DNA of 64,000 nt from CAZCZZ01 sp964503335 (GTDB taxonomy: Bacteria; Verrucomicrobiota; Kiritimatiellia; CAIVKH01). The stretch covers positions 1-64,000 of the forward strand of contig CAZCZZ010000008.1 of NCBI GenBank assembly GCA_964503335.1. Reading direction: 5' to 3'. Positions 8,212-16,951 of the stretch are shown one piece after another. How positions within the stretch are numbered: the first letter of the stretch is position 1; each line of letters starts with the position of its first letter. The notes beneath the pieces are model-generated. The model saw only the letters and a list, made by a program, of their open reading frames with translations, did no database searches and had not been told where the DNA came from. The translations under genes and the position numbers were made by a program.

Positions 8212-9601
8212 AGATCCTGCGATTCGACAGCGTAGGCGGTGCAAGCGGGGATATGATCCTCGGCTCGTTGATCGGACTCGGCGTGGATGCCCATGCCTTG
8301 TCGCACTCGCTTGAAGCGCTGGGTGCCGGCGAATTCACGATCGAGGTATCGCCATTCGAAAGCCATGGCATTCACGGTGTGCGGGCCAGCGTTCGCCTCG
8401 GCGGCCATCACCATGGGCATGACCACGCCCACGAGCATCACCACNNNNNNNNNNNNNNNNNNNNNNNNNNNNNNNNNNNNNNNNNNNNNNNNNNNNNNNN
8501 NNNNNNNNNNNNNNNNNNNNNNNNNNNNNNNNNNNNNNNNNNNNCGTTCGCCTCGGCGGCCATCACCATGGGCATGACCACGCCCACGAGCATCACCACG
8601 CCCACGAGCATCACCACCATGACCACGCACACGCAGGTCACGATCATCGCGGCTGGATAGAGATCAGGGACATGATCGAAGGATCAACCCTGCCGCAAGC
8701 GGTGAAGGAGCAGAGTGTGGCCGTGTTTCGTCGCATCGCCGAGGTCGAGGCGCGGATTCACGGCACGACGATGGAGAAGATCCATTTTCACGAAGTGGGT
8801 GCGATGGATTCGATCGTCGATATTGTGGGCAGCTGCCTCGCCTTGCATCAATTGGATGTCGATCAGCTTGTTGTATCGCCGCTGCCCATCGGCCACGGCA
8901 CCGTGACGTGCGCCCACGGTGTCTACCCGTCGCCCACACCGGCCACGCTGGATCTGCTGAAGGGGTTGCCTCTCGTTGCCGTGGACGAGCCGTTTGAGAC
9001 CGTGACGCCGACGGGAGCAGCACTGCTTTCGACCTGGAAGAATGCCGATTCGATTCCGGCCGGTTCCATGGTGAAGGCCTCTTCGTACAGCTTCGGCCAG
9101 CGCAAGCTGAAGGGACGTCCCAATCTCCTGCGCGCGACACTGCTTGAGTCGTCGGAATCGGACACGACCGACCGCTGCACGGTCCTGGAATGCAATATCG
9201 ACGATTCGACACCCGAAATCATCGGTGTGCTCACGGAGCGACTCTTCGCAGCCGGCGCGCTGGATGTCTTCACCGCGGGTGTGCAGATGAAGAAGCAGCG
9301 ACCGGGCGTGCTGGTCACGGTCCTTGCCACCGCGGAAACGGTCGATGCCTTGAAGGATGTACTCTTCCGCGAAAGCACCACGTTCGGCTTTCGCGCATAC
9401 GAAACCGAGCGGACCGTTCTCGCCCGACGCTGGATCACGGTGAACACGGAATGGGGTTCCATTCGTGTGAAAATCGGCACATGGCGCGGCGACGATGTAA
9501 CGATCGCCCCGGAAATGGATGACTGCGTCAAGGCGGCAACCGAACATCGGGTGCCGGTAAGGAAAGTCTACGACGCAGCGCGTCGCGCTGCAGGAACGTA
9601 G
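8208..9601 (+). CDS. larC: Nickel insertion protein LarC, interrupted by an assembly gap
   Basis: LarC inserts nickel into the pincer nucleotide cofactor. The 5' part encodes FDSVGGASGDMILGSLIG and a His-rich tract. The 3' part encodes EKIHFHEVGAMDSIVDIVG, PLPIGHGTVTCAHGVYP, ECNIDDSTPEIIG and a C-terminal ferredoxin-like domain. A run of 100 N (8445-8544) splits the gene, and as written the two halves are in different frames. The 55 bases before the run (8390-8444) are identical to the 55 after it (8545-8599). Removing 155 bases (the N run plus one copy) restores a single frame of 412 codons, a normal LarC length. The gene is therefore probably intact, with a histidine-rich loop suited to nickel binding. 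Confidence 0.9.
8445..8544. other. Assembly gap (100 N placeholder)
   Basis: Exactly 100 ambiguous bases, the usual placeholder for a gap of unknown size. The flanks carry a 55-bp identical copy, so the contigs probably overlap and no sequence is missing. The region codes for His-rich repeats, which may have confused the assembly. Confidence 0.97.
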
Positions 9602-9605
9602 GGGC

Positions 9606-9682
9606 AGAAATACGAAATGTGAGACTTGAAATTCGAAATGCAGATTCGGATTCAGATCTCAGATTTCAGATGTCGCATTTCT
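9606..9682. repeat. Intergenic palindrome, GAAATGTGAGAYTTGAAATT family
   Basis: The left arm (AGAAATACGAAATGTGAGAC onward) and the right arm (CAGATTTCAGATGTCGCATT) are imperfect reverse complements. It fills the space between the convergent larC and nadK genes and could serve as a two-way 3' hairpin. Related A/G-rich tracts occur at 39158-39190 and 56828-56868. Confidence 0.7.
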
Positions 9683-9684
9683 CG

Positions 9685-10551
9685 TCAGGGTTTCGTGCTC
9701 GATCCGCGCCACTGCAACTTGGTGCGAAGCACCTGGAAGTAGCTGTAGCCGGGCAGATGGATGAAGCGGACGCCGTGCGGGCTTCGCGAAATCTCCAGCC
9801 GGTCGCCCTGTCGAACCGGGCTCACTTCCTGTCCATCGACGGACAGCAACAGGTTGTCAGCTGTCACGCCGGCGGTAATGGCGATGACGCTTTCGTCGGG
9901 AACAACCAGAGGCCTCGTGCTCAATGTGTGTGGACAAATCACATTCAGGAGAAGGTCCTTCGCTTCCGGATGCAGAATGGGCCCGCCGGCCGAGAGCGAG
10001 TGCGCGGTTGATCCTGTCGGCGTCGACACGATCAGGCCGTCGCAGCGATACGACGTCAGGTCCTCTCCGTTGATTGCAACGTCGAGCGTGATGATGCGTG
10101 ATGATTGGCCCCAGCCGATGACGACATCGTTCAATCCCCGGTAGGAGCCGAGCTTCCTTCGTCCACGGAAGTGGTTGCATACCGCCACCGTGCGGACGGA
10201 CAGGTGATAGTTTCCTCGCGCAATGACTTCGAGCGCTTGCTCCAGGTTCTCGAGCGTGACGCTGGTGAGGAAGCCGAGGTTGCCCAGGTTTACACCGACG
10301 ATGGGTGTGTCCGTCGCGCCGATCAACCGCGTGGCATGCAGGAGTGTGCCGTCTCCGCCCAATGCGACGATGGCATCCACGGACCGCGCAAGGCGTGTCG
10401 CCGGCACGACGCGAGCTTTGGGCAGAATCTTTGCGGTCTCACCCGATGTGACCAGCTTCATGCCCAGCGACTTGGCCTTGTTGGAGAGTCGACGAAGCAC
10501 GTGGGCGGCTTCCGCCTTGTTGCAGTTTGCGATGACGCCGAGAGATTTCAT
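9685..10551 (-). CDS. nadK: NAD kinase
   Basis: 288 residues; phosphorylates NAD to NADP. The signature GGDGT is at 65-69 (VALGGDGTLLHATRL), followed by GVNLGNLGFLT, the substrate-site sequence DGLIVSTPTGSTAHSLSAGG and the C-terminal SVDGQE. The chosen start (MKSLGVIAN) overlaps the tlyA stop as ATGA; an extension of 25 residues upstream lacks similarity. tlyA-nadK adjacency is common in bacteria. Confidence 0.96.
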   Translation of the reverse strand: MKSLGVIANCNKAEAAHVLRRLSNKAKSLGMKLVTSGETAKILPKARVVPATRLARSVDAIVALGGDGTLLHATRLIGATDTPIVGVNLGNLGFLTSVTLENLEQALEVIARGNYHLSVRTVAVCNHFRGRRKLGSYRGLNDVVIGWGQSSRIITLDVAINGEDLTSYRCDGLIVSTPTGSTAHSLSAGGPILHPEAKDLLLNVICPHTLSTRPLVVPDESVIAITAGVTADNLLLSVDGQEVSPVRQGDRLEISRSPHGVRFIHLPGYSYFQVLRTKLQWRGSSTKP

Positions 10552-11279
10552 GGTTTGGTCCAGGCTGCGAGAAATTCGACATTGCCGGCGGGCCCAAGGA
10601 TCGGTGACGGGCAAACACCATCCCATCGAAGTCCTGCTTCGTTGGTCCCGAATTGCCGGATGCGCTGAATTACGTCCTGATGCACTTGAGGATCCCGCAC
10701 GACACCGCCTTTGCCGACCTGCTCGCGTCCCGCCTCGAACTGCGGCTTAATGAGGGTCACAAGCCGCGCAGGCGACGCCAGAACGTTTATGACCGCGGGC
10801 AGGACGAGGGTCAAGGAGATGAACGATACGTCGACGCAGGCAAATGACGGCGTCTCGGGAATGAGTTCCTTGGGGAGACTTCGCGCGTTCACGCTGTCGT
10901 GTGCAATAACGCGCGGGTCGCGGCGAATCCTGTCGTGCAGCTGCCCCCGGCCCACATCGATGGCGTAAACGCGTGTGGCGCCGTGCTGGAGCAGGCAGTC
11001 CGTGAACCCGCCCGTGGAGGCTCCGACATCGAGGCAGATGAGGCCCGTTACATCGACCTGAAAATGGACGAGGGCGTGTTCCAGCTTCTCGCCGCCGCGG
11101 CTCACGAAGCGCTCGGGCTGTTCGACGGCAACCTCTGCATCATCAGGAAAGGTGTGCCCTGGCTTCGTGGCGAGGGAGCCCGCAACGCGGACTGCCCCGG
11201 CGCGAATAAGCCGCTGGGCCTTCTCGCGGCTTTCGGAGAGACCGCGAGATACAAGCAGTTGGTCGAGCCGCGTGGCCAT
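10548..11279 (-). CDS. tlyA: TlyA family rRNA 2'-O-methyltransferase / S4-domain protein
   Basis: 243 residues from the chosen start (MATRLDQLLVSRG). An N-terminal S4 RNA-binding domain (to about 62) is followed by an FtsJ-like methyltransferase fold. The SAM site is CLDVGASTGGFTDCLLQHGA, later segments are VYAIDVGRGQL and FACVDVSFISL, and the catalytic-type lysine is in LIKPQFEAGRE. TlyA enzymes methylate 16S and 23S rRNA riboses, and family members are often mis-annotated as haemolysins. It is translationally coupled to nadK. Confidence 0.93.
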   Translation of the reverse strand: MATRLDQLLVSRGLSESREKAQRLIRAGAVRVAGSLATKPGHTFPDDAEVAVEQPERFVSRGGEKLEHALVHFQVDVTGLICLDVGASTGGFTDCLLQHGATRVYAIDVGRGQLHDRIRRDPRVIAHDSVNARSLPKELIPETPSFACVDVSFISLTLVLPAVINVLASPARLVTLIKPQFEAGREQVGKGGVVRDPQVHQDVIQRIRQFGTNEAGLRWDGVCPSPILGPAGNVEFLAAWTKP

Positions 11280-11323
11280 GCGAGGGATGTTCACATCACC
11301 CGAGACCGCATTCAATGCAGAGT

Positions 11324-12361
11324 TTATCGCTGGCGGTAACGGAGTGTCGGCGCAGGCATCCGTCCCGTAGGGATGGAGAACTCGATGTCCTTGTCACCGC
11401 GGGAAACGCGCAGTGTGACCTCCGAACCAACGAGGCGACGGAGGATGCTGCGCTGCACGTCGCGTGGCTCCGTAATGTTCTTGCCGTCCACGACCCTGAG
11501 TATGTCGCCAGCCATGATGCCGGCCTCTGCCGCCGGGGAGTTCTCTACGACTTCTTCGACAAGGACATCGCCGGCCCGCGTGGCCATGGAAATTCCAATC
11601 CACGGCCTTTCCCATGAACCATTCTTCATGATGGCCTGCGCCACGGTCATCGCAAGGTTGGCGGGGACCGCGAAGCTGATGCCGACGCTGCCCTGGGAGT
11701 AGCCCGCCGTCTGGATCATCGTGTTCACGCCGACCATGTTGCCGTCGATGTCCACCAGCGGGCCGCCGCTGTTGCCGGGGTTCACGGCGGCGTCGGACTG
11801 GATGAAGTCCTCGTAAGGAAGCGCGCCGATGGAGCGTCCCTTCTGGCTGACGATGCCGGCCGTGACACTGCTGGCGAGGCTGAACGGCGAGCCGATGGCG
11901 ATGACGAACTCGCCCACGCGCAGCGAATCGGAATCGCCGATCTCGATGGGATCAAAGGCGTAATCACCCGGGTCATCGATCTTCACCACCGCGATGTCCG
12001 TATGCGGGTCCTTGCCGATCAACCGCGCAGGGAATTTCGTGCCGTCATCGAGGACGATTTCGATCTGCTGGGCTTCGTCGATCACGTGGCTGTTGGTGAG
12101 GATGTAGCCGTCTTTGCTGATGACCATGCCCGAGCCCTGGCCTGCCAGTCGCTCAGGAATCCCGTACATCTGGCCGAAGTACCAATCCTGGGCGATCTTA
12201 TAGCGGGTAGCCTCGGTACGCACGACGACGACGGAGGGCATCACCTTTTCCACCGCATCCGCAATCGAGGTTCCAAGTTGTTTGGCTATGCTGGGTGATG
12301 CCGCGTCGGCCATGCTGCCGGCGACAATTGCAGTAAGCAGATAACAGAGTCTTGCATTCAT
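11324..12361 (-). CDS. Periplasmic DegP/HtrA-like serine protease with one PDZ domain
   Basis: 345 residues from MNARLCYLL. The start gives a signal peptide of about 20 residues. The trypsin-like domain has the full triad: His92 in ILTNSHVI, Asp122 in PHTDIAVVKI and Ser198 in NPGNSGGPL. One C-terminal PDZ domain covers about 255-335 (AEAGIMAGDILRVVDG). This is the short DegS-like architecture, but the signal peptide looks cleavable. Expected role: envelope protein quality control. It lies between xseB and tlyA on the same strand. Confidence 0.93.
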   Translation of the reverse strand: MNARLCYLLTAIVAGSMADAASPSIAKQLGTSIADAVEKVMPSVVVVRTEATRYKIAQDWYFGQMYGIPERLAGQGSGMVISKDGYILTNSHVIDEAQQIEIVLDDGTKFPARLIGKDPHTDIAVVKIDDPGDYAFDPIEIGDSDSLRVGEFVIAIGSPFSLASSVTAGIVSQKGRSIGALPYEDFIQSDAAVNPGNSGGPLVDIDGNMVGVNTMIQTAGYSQGSVGISFAVPANLAMTVAQAIMKNGSWERPWIGISMATRAGDVLVEEVVENSPAAEAGIMAGDILRVVDGKNITEPRDVQRSILRRLVGSEVTLRVSRGDKDIEFSIPTGRMPAPTLRYRQR

Positions 12362-12407
12362 AGTGTGACGCTTTAGACACAGCGCCATCGCATGTGTTCA
12401 AAAAAAG

Positions 12408-12668
12408 TTATGAATCTTCCTGATCTCCCTCCGCGGGCTTGAAGGGGTGGGTGGTGACCTCCGAACCCTTCTTCACGAGGACTTCGATCTTCTTCTCCAC
12501 ATCGTTGAGCTGCTTGGTGCAGAAGGCGACGAGTTGGGTTCCCTCTTCGAAGAGCCCCATCATCTTGTCGAGTCCGAGGTTGCCCCCCTCCATCTCCCGC
12601 ACAAGGGCTTCGAGACGGGTCAGGGCTTTCTCAAACGTCTGTGCTGATTCACGATCCTTGTCGGCCAT
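12408..12668 (-). CDS. xseB: Exodeoxyribonuclease VII small subunit
   Basis: 86 residues; a helical hairpin subunit that binds the coiled-coil arm of XseA. Family pattern: FEKALTRLEALVREMEGG, then LGLDKMMGLFEEGTQL and a C-terminal helix with CTKQLNDVEKKIE. The ATG chosen (MADKDRES) overlaps the end of xseA by 20 bases; a longer upstream frame adds only basic, unlikely residues. Confidence 0.94.
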   Translation of the reverse strand: MADKDRESAQTFEKALTRLEALVREMEGGNLGLDKMMGLFEEGTQLVAFCTKQLNDVEKKIEVLVKKGSEVTTHPFKPAEGDQEDS

Positions 12669-13968
12669 GGTCACGCTCCTTGGATGTCTTCGATACCTCT
12701 GAAACGATGGAACCGCGCGCGAGCAGTGTTTCGATCTCGTCGCCCTTCTCAAGGTCCGCAAAGGATTTTACCACACCGCCACCCGCTTTTCGGGTGATGC
12801 TGAAGCCGCGGTCCAGGACCGCAAGGGGGCTGAGCGCCTGAAGCTGGGCCGCAAGGCGTTTCACGCGTTCACCCGACCGGCCTGAAAGCATCTGGATCGC
12901 GTGGGTCATTCGCATCCCGGCCTCGTCCACGCGCTGATGCCGCTCCGTCACGGTATTCTGCAACTCGGTCTTCAGACTCCTGCGCATCAGCTCAAGTCGT
13001 TGCCTGTGACGCAGCAGCAGGTTTGCGGGTTCCTTGAAAACGTAGCTCCTGCTGGCGCGGGTCAATCGGTTGTGAAGCTCCAACACCCGTGTTTGCAGGG
13101 CGCTCGCGAGGTGCCGGGATAAACCGCTCAGCTGTTCCTCGAACGCCGCCTTGGGTTGCACGACGAGTTCGGCGGCGGCAGAAGGAGTGGGGGCGCGCAG
13201 GTCGGCGACGAAGTCGCTGATCGTAAAATCGACTTCGTGGCCTACCGCGGAGATGACAGGAATCCGCGAGCGTGCGATGGCCCGGGCGACCACTTCCTCA
13301 TTGAATGACCAGAGGTCCTCAAGGCTTCCGCCGCCGCGACCCACGATCAGGACATCGTATCCGCCACGCACATTGAGAAAGTCGATCGCATCCGCAATCT
13401 CTGCCGCAGCTCCTTCGCCCTGCACGCGGACGGGGGCAATCTGGATGTGGAGATTGGGGAACCGGCGTCCGAGGATGTTGAGCATGTCGCGGATTGCGGC
13501 GCCGGATGGCGAGGTGACGATGCCGATACGCCGTGGCAGCAGGGGAAGGGGCTTCTTGCGCGAGGACTCGAACAGGCCCTCCTTGGCCAGCTTCTCCTTC
13601 AGCAGTTCGAATTGTTCTTGTAGCGATCCCTTGCCGGCCAGTTCGACACGACGAACGAGCATCTGATATTGGCCGCTCTTCTCGTAAACGGTAATGTTGC
13701 CCTGCACGCGGATCTTCAAGCCGTCCTTGATTTCCACGCGAAGGCTGGCCTGGTTGCCGCGGAACAGGACGGCTTTGATCTGCGCCACTTCGTCCTTCAG
13801 GGTGAAATACAAATGGCCCGAAGCGGGACGGCTGAGATTGGATACCTCACCTTCGAGCCACACGATGCCGACCTCGTCTTCGAGGATGGCCTTGATGCGT
13901 CGGGTCAGTTCTCCAACCTGATAGATCTTCCGGCGATCCGATGCATCGGACTCTAGCGGGGAAACCAT
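12649..13968 (-). CDS. xseA: Exodeoxyribonuclease VII large subunit
   Basis: 439 residues; processive nuclease that degrades single-stranded DNA to oligonucleotides. An N-terminal OB-fold (YQVGELTRRIKAILEDE, VWLEGEVSNLSRPASGH) precedes the catalytic domain with RRIGIVTSPSGAAIRDML, VGRGGGSLEDLWSFNEE and SAVGHEVDFTISDFVADLRA. A long coiled coil and a short C-terminal domain (LAVLDRGFSITRKAGG) follow. It starts 3 bases after ymdB and overlaps xseB. Confidence 0.96.
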   Translation of the reverse strand: MVSPLESDASDRRKIYQVGELTRRIKAILEDEVGIVWLEGEVSNLSRPASGHLYFTLKDEVAQIKAVLFRGNQASLRVEIKDGLKIRVQGNITVYEKSGQYQMLVRRVELAGKGSLQEQFELLKEKLAKEGLFESSRKKPLPLLPRRIGIVTSPSGAAIRDMLNILGRRFPNLHIQIAPVRVQGEGAAAEIADAIDFLNVRGGYDVLIVGRGGGSLEDLWSFNEEVVARAIARSRIPVISAVGHEVDFTISDFVADLRAPTPSAAAELVVQPKAAFEEQLSGLSRHLASALQTRVLELHNRLTRASRSYVFKEPANLLLRHRQRLELMRRSLKTELQNTVTERHQRVDEAGMRMTHAIQMLSGRSGERVKRLAAQLQALSPLAVLDRGFSITRKAGGGVVKSFADLEKGDEIETLLARGSIVSEVSKTSKERDHGRQGS

Positions 13969-13971
13969 GGC

Positions 13972-14748
13972 CTACTCCACGTGCTCGCGGACGCGTTTGA
14001 TCTTCTTCGCGCGGCCGGTCTTCGGGTCGACCGTGATGATGGCGCCTTCCAGCGAAACATCCTTCGAGCCTACTTCAAATTTGGTCGGCATGCCTGAGAG
14101 GAAGCGCGGGATCACTGTCTTGATGTCCATTCCGATCACGCCATCCTTGGGTCCCGTCATGCCGAGGTCGGTCAGATACGCCGTGCCGCGCGGCAGGATC
14201 GTGTCGTCCGAAGTCTGCACATGCGTGTGCGTGCCCACGACGGAGGCCACTCGACCATCAAGGTAGCGCCCCATGGCGACCTTCTCCGACGTCGCCTCCG
14301 CGTGAATTTCCACGAGAACAATCGGTCCCAAGTCGCCCCGCTTCAGGATCGCATCGACCGTGCGGAAGGGACAATCCGCCGGCGGCAGGAAGACGCGGCC
14401 GATGAGGACGATGACCGAGAGCTTTCCGGCCGGAGTGTCCACCGTCACCACGCCGCGGCCCGGACAATCCGGCGCATAGTTCGCGGGCCTTGCGATGCGC
14501 GTTTCGATGGCGAGGTGCGGGATGATTTCCTTCTGGTCCCAGACGTGGTCGCCGAGCGTGATGATGTTGGCGCCCGCCGCGAACAGCTCATCGCAAATAT
14601 CCGGCGTGATGCCCCGGCCCGCCGCCGAATTCTCTGCATTCACGACCACGAAATCGATCTGCTTGGCAGCCCGGAGGCGACCGGTGACCTGCGAAAAGGC
14701 GCGCCGCCCGGGAGATCCGACAATGTCACCGACGTAGAGGATATTCAT
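13972..14748 (-). CDS. ymdB: YmdB-type metallophosphoesterase
   Basis: 258 residues, TIGR00282 family phosphodiesterase, acting on 2',3'-cyclic nucleotides in the Bacillus relative. Metal ligands are visible: Asp8 (YVGDIVGSPGR), Glu39-Asn40 (NAENSAAGRG), His68, His149 (EIHAEATSEK), and His174 and His176 (GTHTHVQTS). Residue 67, usually Asn in G-N-H, is Asp here (LGDHVWDQKEI). It follows rny by 9 bases, the same rny-ymdB pairing known in Bacillus, which suggests a shared RNA-turnover role. Confidence 0.9.
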   Translation of the reverse strand: MNILYVGDIVGSPGRRAFSQVTGRLRAAKQIDFVVVNAENSAAGRGITPDICDELFAAGANIITLGDHVWDQKEIIPHLAIETRIARPANYAPDCPGRGVVTVDTPAGKLSVIVLIGRVFLPPADCPFRTVDAILKRGDLGPIVLVEIHAEATSEKVAMGRYLDGRVASVVGTHTHVQTSDDTILPRGTAYLTDLGMTGPKDGVIGMDIKTVIPRFLSGMPTKFEVGSKDVSLEGAIITVDPKTGRAKKIKRVREHVE

Positions 14749-14757
14749 GGGGGGGCG

Positions 14758-16329
14758 CTAGCGAGCGTATTCCGTGCAACGCGTTTCGCGGACGACGGTT
14801 ACGCGGATTTGGCCGGGGTACTCGAGGTTGTCTTCGATGGCCTTTGATATCTGCCGCGCGAGGGCGAGGGCGGCTTGGTCGTCGATGACATCGGGTTTGA
14901 CGATGACGCGCACTTCGCGACCGGCCTGGATGGCGAAGGATTTTTCGACGCCGTCGAAGCTGTTGGCGATGCGCTCAAGTTTTTCCAGTCGTTGGAGATA
15001 AATCTCCGTGCTCTCCACACGCGCGCCGGGGCGGGAGGCCGTGATGGCGTCACCGGCTTTCGTCAGTACCGCATAAATGCTTTCGGCAGGCATCTCGTCA
15101 TGATGGGCGGCGACGGCGTTGCAGACCACGTCCGACTCACCGCGTTTGCGCAGGAACTCCGCGCCGACCAGGGCATGGCTGCCGCTGTTGCCCTGGTCGA
15201 TGGCTTTGCCGATATCGTGGAATATCCCGGCGCGCTTCGCGATCACGGGATCGGCTCCAAGCTCCGCGGCGATCATGCCCATGATGTGTGCCATCTCGAT
15301 GGAGTGCTTGAGGACATTCTGACCGTAGCTATGCCGGTAGTTCAGGCTTCCGAGCACGCGAAGCACTTCAGGTTCAGCCCGTTCCAGTCCAAGCGCGGCC
15401 AAGGCGGCTTCACCGGCCTGCGTGGCAGCATTTTCGAGTTCCTCCTTCGCCTTCGCGACGATCTCCTCGATGCGGGTGGGCTGGATGCGGCCATCCTGGA
15501 CAAGCCGCGACAACGCGACGCTGGCGATTTCGCGCCGGAGAGGATCAAAGCCGGATATCACGACGATGCCCGGTGTATCGTCGATGACTACATTCACCCC
15601 GGTTGCGGCTTCCAGTGCACGGATATTGCGGCCGTCCTTCCCGATGATGCGACCCTTCATCTCTTCGTTCGGGATGTGAATCGTGGTCGTGGTCATCTCG
15701 CTGATCTGGTCCGCCGCATACCGTTCCACGGCAGCCGCGATGATCTCTCTCGCGGTCTTCTCGGCCGTGGCTTTGGCCTGCTCCTGGGCTCGCCGCACAA
15801 GTTCGGCACCCTCGTCGCTCAGGTTGGATTCAAGGCGGTTCAGGACTTCACGCCGGAGATCTTCGGGGTTCAGCCCGGCCAGTTTCTGTATCCGCTCGAG
15901 TTCCTGCTGCTGGCATTGCTCCGCGGCCTTCATACGCTCGGCAAACTCCTCGTGCTCCCTGCGAAGCGACTTGAGCGTTTCCTCCACGGCCTGGTCTCGC
16001 CGATCAATCATCTGGGCACGGCCTTCAAGGGCAATCTCGCGCTGGTTGATGCGATCCTCGACGGCGAGGAGTTCCTGCCGTCTCGACCAGGACTCCTTCT
16101 CGAAAGTCTCGCGAACCTTCAGCGACTCGTCCCGAGCCTGCAGTTGGCCCTCGCGGACAATGGAGGCCGCCTCACGCCGCGCATTCTCGATCTGCGCCTG
16201 CGCCACGACCTCGGACTGCTTGAACTTCTCGCGCGCAAGGTACCAGAGGACGCCATAGCCAAAGCCGACGCCGAGGATCCAATACAGCGGCAGCATCAGC
16301 CACGGAATCTCTACAAAGGTCTGTTCCAT
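14758..16329 (-). CDS. rny: Ribonuclease Y
   Basis: 523 residues; a membrane-anchored endoribonuclease that starts mRNA decay. Order: N-terminal membrane helix (about 12-30), long charged coiled coil (about 35-200), KH domain with GRIIGKDGRNIRALE, then an HD domain with HSIEMAHIMGMIAAELG and the metal motif GIFHDIGKAID. The length matches the family. The presence of RNase Y suggests it contributes to bulk mRNA decay here. It lies between the cyclo-ligase gene and ymdB with tiny gaps. Confidence 0.97.
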   Translation of the reverse strand: MEQTFVEIPWLMLPLYWILGVGFGYGVLWYLAREKFKQSEVVAQAQIENARREAASIVREGQLQARDESLKVRETFEKESWSRRQELLAVEDRINQREIALEGRAQMIDRRDQAVEETLKSLRREHEEFAERMKAAEQCQQQELERIQKLAGLNPEDLRREVLNRLESNLSDEGAELVRRAQEQAKATAEKTAREIIAAAVERYAADQISEMTTTTIHIPNEEMKGRIIGKDGRNIRALEAATGVNVVIDDTPGIVVISGFDPLRREIASVALSRLVQDGRIQPTRIEEIVAKAKEELENAATQAGEAALAALGLERAEPEVLRVLGSLNYRHSYGQNVLKHSIEMAHIMGMIAAELGADPVIAKRAGIFHDIGKAIDQGNSGSHALVGAEFLRKRGESDVVCNAVAAHHDEMPAESIYAVLTKAGDAITASRPGARVESTEIYLQRLEKLERIANSFDGVEKSFAIQAGREVRVIVKPDVIDDQAALALARQISKAIEDNLEYPGQIRVTVVRETRCTEYAR

Positions 16330-16336
16330 TCGCTTC

Positions 16337-16951
16337 TCAGATCAGCTTCGGGTCGTAGATCTTCTTCTCGGTGATCACCAGGTCCATCTCCACATCGTGT
16401 ACTTCCGACGGCACGACAGTCACGCGCTGGCTCTCGAAGGCGAGGCACAGCTTCATGCCCTGATGCTCGGCCAGCAGCCGGTCATAATATCCGCCACCAT
16501 GCCCGAGCCGGCGCCCGTAGGCATCGAAAGCAACACAAGGCACAATCATCACATCCACATCGCTTGTGCTCACCCAGCGTGGTTTGATCGGCTCCATGAG
16601 CCCCCATGCCGCTTCGCGCATCGGCTCATGTTCGGATAGCGAGCACATCTCGTACCGGTTGTAGGCCCGCTTCAGGGCGGGAACGCAGACAGCTTTGCCG
16701 CTTGCGCGACACGCCGCGACGATGGCGTCCGTCTGTACTTCGCGCGGAAGGGCGAGGTAGAGGCCAACCGTTGATGCATCGCGGAAGGCCTTCTGCTGCA
16801 GGACGAACTGCTGGATGACCTCGCTGCTCTTTTTGATCCAGGCCGTGTCCAGCTTGCGGCGGAGGAGTCGCATCTGCTGGCGCATCGATTCCTTCGGTGA
16901 GAGGTCTAGCCGGCGGAATCCTGCTTCTGCTGCTTTCTCAGTAGTGCCCAT
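16337..16951 (-). CDS. 5-formyltetrahydrofolate cyclo-ligase
   Basis: 204 residues; converts 5-formyl-THF to 5,10-methenyl-THF using ATP (YgfA/Fau family). The signature VPCVAFDAYGRRLGHGGGYYDRLL region is clear, with the N-terminal basic helix MRQQMRLLRRKL. The ATG at 16951 overlaps the end of rarA by 46 bases; an internal ATG at 16885 would give a 182-residue protein just beyond rarA and is a plausible alternative. In gammaproteobacteria this gene directly follows 6S RNA; here only rarA intervenes. Confidence 0.93.
   Translation of the reverse strand: MGTTEKAAEAGFRRLDLSPKESMRQQMRLLRRKLDTAWIKKSSEVIQQFVLQQKAFRDASTVGLYLALPREVQTDAIVAACRASGKAVCVPALKRAYNRYEMCSLSEHEPMREAAWGLMEPIKPRWVSTSDVDVMIVPCVAFDAYGRRLGHGGGYYDRLLAEHQGMKLCLAFESQRVTVVPSEVHDVEMDLVITEKKIYDPKLI

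Noticed and set aside
8208..9601. Programmed frameshift in larC, as known for Lactobacillus larC1/larC2
   Set aside because: The apparent frame change is fully explained by the 100-N placeholder plus a duplicated 55-bp flank; collapsing them restores one frame.
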